Below are positions 63,417-64,000 of a stretch of DNA of 64,000 nt, in pieces (position 1 is the first letter of the stretch; the number at the start of each line of letters is the position of its first letter). The position numbers and the translations under genes were made by a program. The notes beneath the pieces are model-generated. The model ran no database searches, was not told the origin of the DNA, and saw only the letters and a list, made by a program, of their open reading frames with translations. The DNA is from Bacteroidota bacterium (GTDB taxonomy: Bacteria > Bacteroidota > Ignavibacteria > Kapaibacteriales > NICIL-2), in the NCBI GenBank assembly GCA_019695345.1, contig JAIBAE010000001.1, positions 1 to 64,000 of the forward strand, read 5' to 3'.

Positions 63417-64000
63417 CTACCCTACAATTCTATTCATGATTTCCACTGCCATAGCATACTTTTTGAACGGAGGCATAAGGTACATGCCATCAATTGCATG
63501 CTTTGCTTCTTGCAGAAATTCTACGGCAATCTCAATTCCTTCGTGCGATGAATGTTCAACCGACGTACCTGCGTTTTTCATGCGTGTGCGAACCCATTCG
63601 GGAATAGTCATACCCGGAACTTCGTAATGGAGAAACTCTGCATGGCGCAATGTGCGGAGGGGAATAACGCCAACTAAAAAGCGAATAGGAATGTGTTCGG
63701 TTTTTGCACGGAATGTTTCGAGAATGTTCATATCAAACACCGGTTGCGAGAAAGCTACTTCGGCACCCTCGGCGGCTTTTTGTGCAAGGCGGTCAATCTC
63801 GCGCTCCATATCTTCCGATGCCGGATTACACGCACAACTAATGTTAAACTGCGTACGCGAACCCAACGAGTTACCTACAAGGTCGCGCCCGCCATTCATG
63901 CGAGATAGCGAACGAATCAAACCAATTGCATCAATATCGTACACGCTGGTTGCTAAGGGAAAATCTCCAATGTGTGCGGGGTCGCCCGTAACTGCAAGAA
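63417..64000 (-). CDS. Methylenetetrahydrofolate reductase, YitJ/bifunctional type, 5' partial
   Basis: The frame continues past the right window edge (LAVTGDPAHIGDFPLATSVY precedes the part starting DIDAIGLIRSLSRMNGGRDL). Motifs match the C-terminal MTHFR-like domain of the bifunctional homocysteine S-methyltransferase / methylenetetrahydrofolate reductase: NPASEDMEREIDRLAQKAAE, EVAFSQPVFD, IRFLVGVIPLRTLRHAEFLH and YEVPGMTIPEW. It reduces 5,10-methylene-THF to 5-methyl-THF with FAD and NAD(P)H. Whether the S-methyltransferase half is present cannot be seen. Confidence 0.85.
   Translation of the reverse strand, partial: LAVTGDPAHIGDFPLATSVYDIDAIGLIRSLSRMNGGRDLVGNSLGSRTQFNISCACNPASEDMEREIDRLAQKAAEGAEVAFSQPVFDMNILETFRAKTEHIPIRFLVGVIPLRTLRHAEFLHYEVPGMTIPEWVRTRMKNAGTSVEHSSHEGIEIAVEFLQEAKHAIDGMYLMPPFKKYAMAVEIMNRIVG

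Overview
The window looks like a chromosomal segment of a flagellated member of the Bacteroidetes/Chlorobi (FCB) group that also has a type IX secretion system. This is inferred from four proteins with type IX (T9SS) C-terminal sorting domains, signal peptides ending in Ala-Gln, several TAnnTTTG-like promoter motifs and a complete late flagellar gene set. A Kapabacteria- or Ignavibacteria-like lineage would fit, but the sequence alone does not prove it.

Region 1 (1-24893, + strand) is a tandem array of eight related secreted, low-complexity Ser/Thr/Asn/Ala/Gly-rich proteins of 353 to more than 2270 residues; the first is cut by the window edge. They have Sec signal peptides and a shuffled set of modules resembling phage tail-fibre repeats and YadA-head repeats. 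They end in one of two kinds of C-terminal domain. Long, nearly identical direct repeats lie inside the two largest genes. No phage structural, replication or lysis genes are present.

Region 2 (24894-30636) starts with an intergenic segment that encodes, on the - strand, a candidate small RNA: three hairpins with variable, compensated stems, an invariant GCAAGGGAG loop and a terminal U-tract. Next come the flagellar genes on the - strand: flagellin, fliS, fliD, flaG, a fliT-position gene, a small unknown and an flgM-like gene. A good sigma-28 promoter precedes flagellin, and the flagellin leader has an AGGAU loop hairpin plus a hairpin over the ribosome binding site. Together these suggest CsrA-type control of motility, which is an inference.

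Region 3 (30637-46178) is core: a metallo-beta-lactamase-fold hydrolase, an FAH-family hydrolase, carA, five tRNAs (Tyr, Gly-CCC, Thr, Trp, Gly-TCC), secE, nusG, rplK, rplA, rplJ, rplL, rpoB and rpoC with a clear terminator. The tuf gene often found between tRNA-Thr and tRNA-Trp is absent.

Region 4 (46179-64000) is accessory. It holds an unrecognised 500-residue helical protein, a small exported or membrane peptide, a structured non-coding segment, arsR with an arsenate-reductase/LMW-phosphatase gene, a cohesin/dockerin-like T9SS protein, nusB, a giant IgGFc-binding/Cys-repeat T9SS protein, a beta-propeller T9SS protein, a beta-helix T9SS protein, an orphan ABC ATPase, a VapBC-like toxin-antitoxin pair and the end of a metF/yitJ-type gene.

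Across the window, more than a dozen intergenic regions carry one family of repeats bounded by imperfect inverted ends (TTGCTATCGCC... / ...GGCGATAGCAA). A second, GC-rich motif family (TGCCGAAGC...) recurs at least six times.
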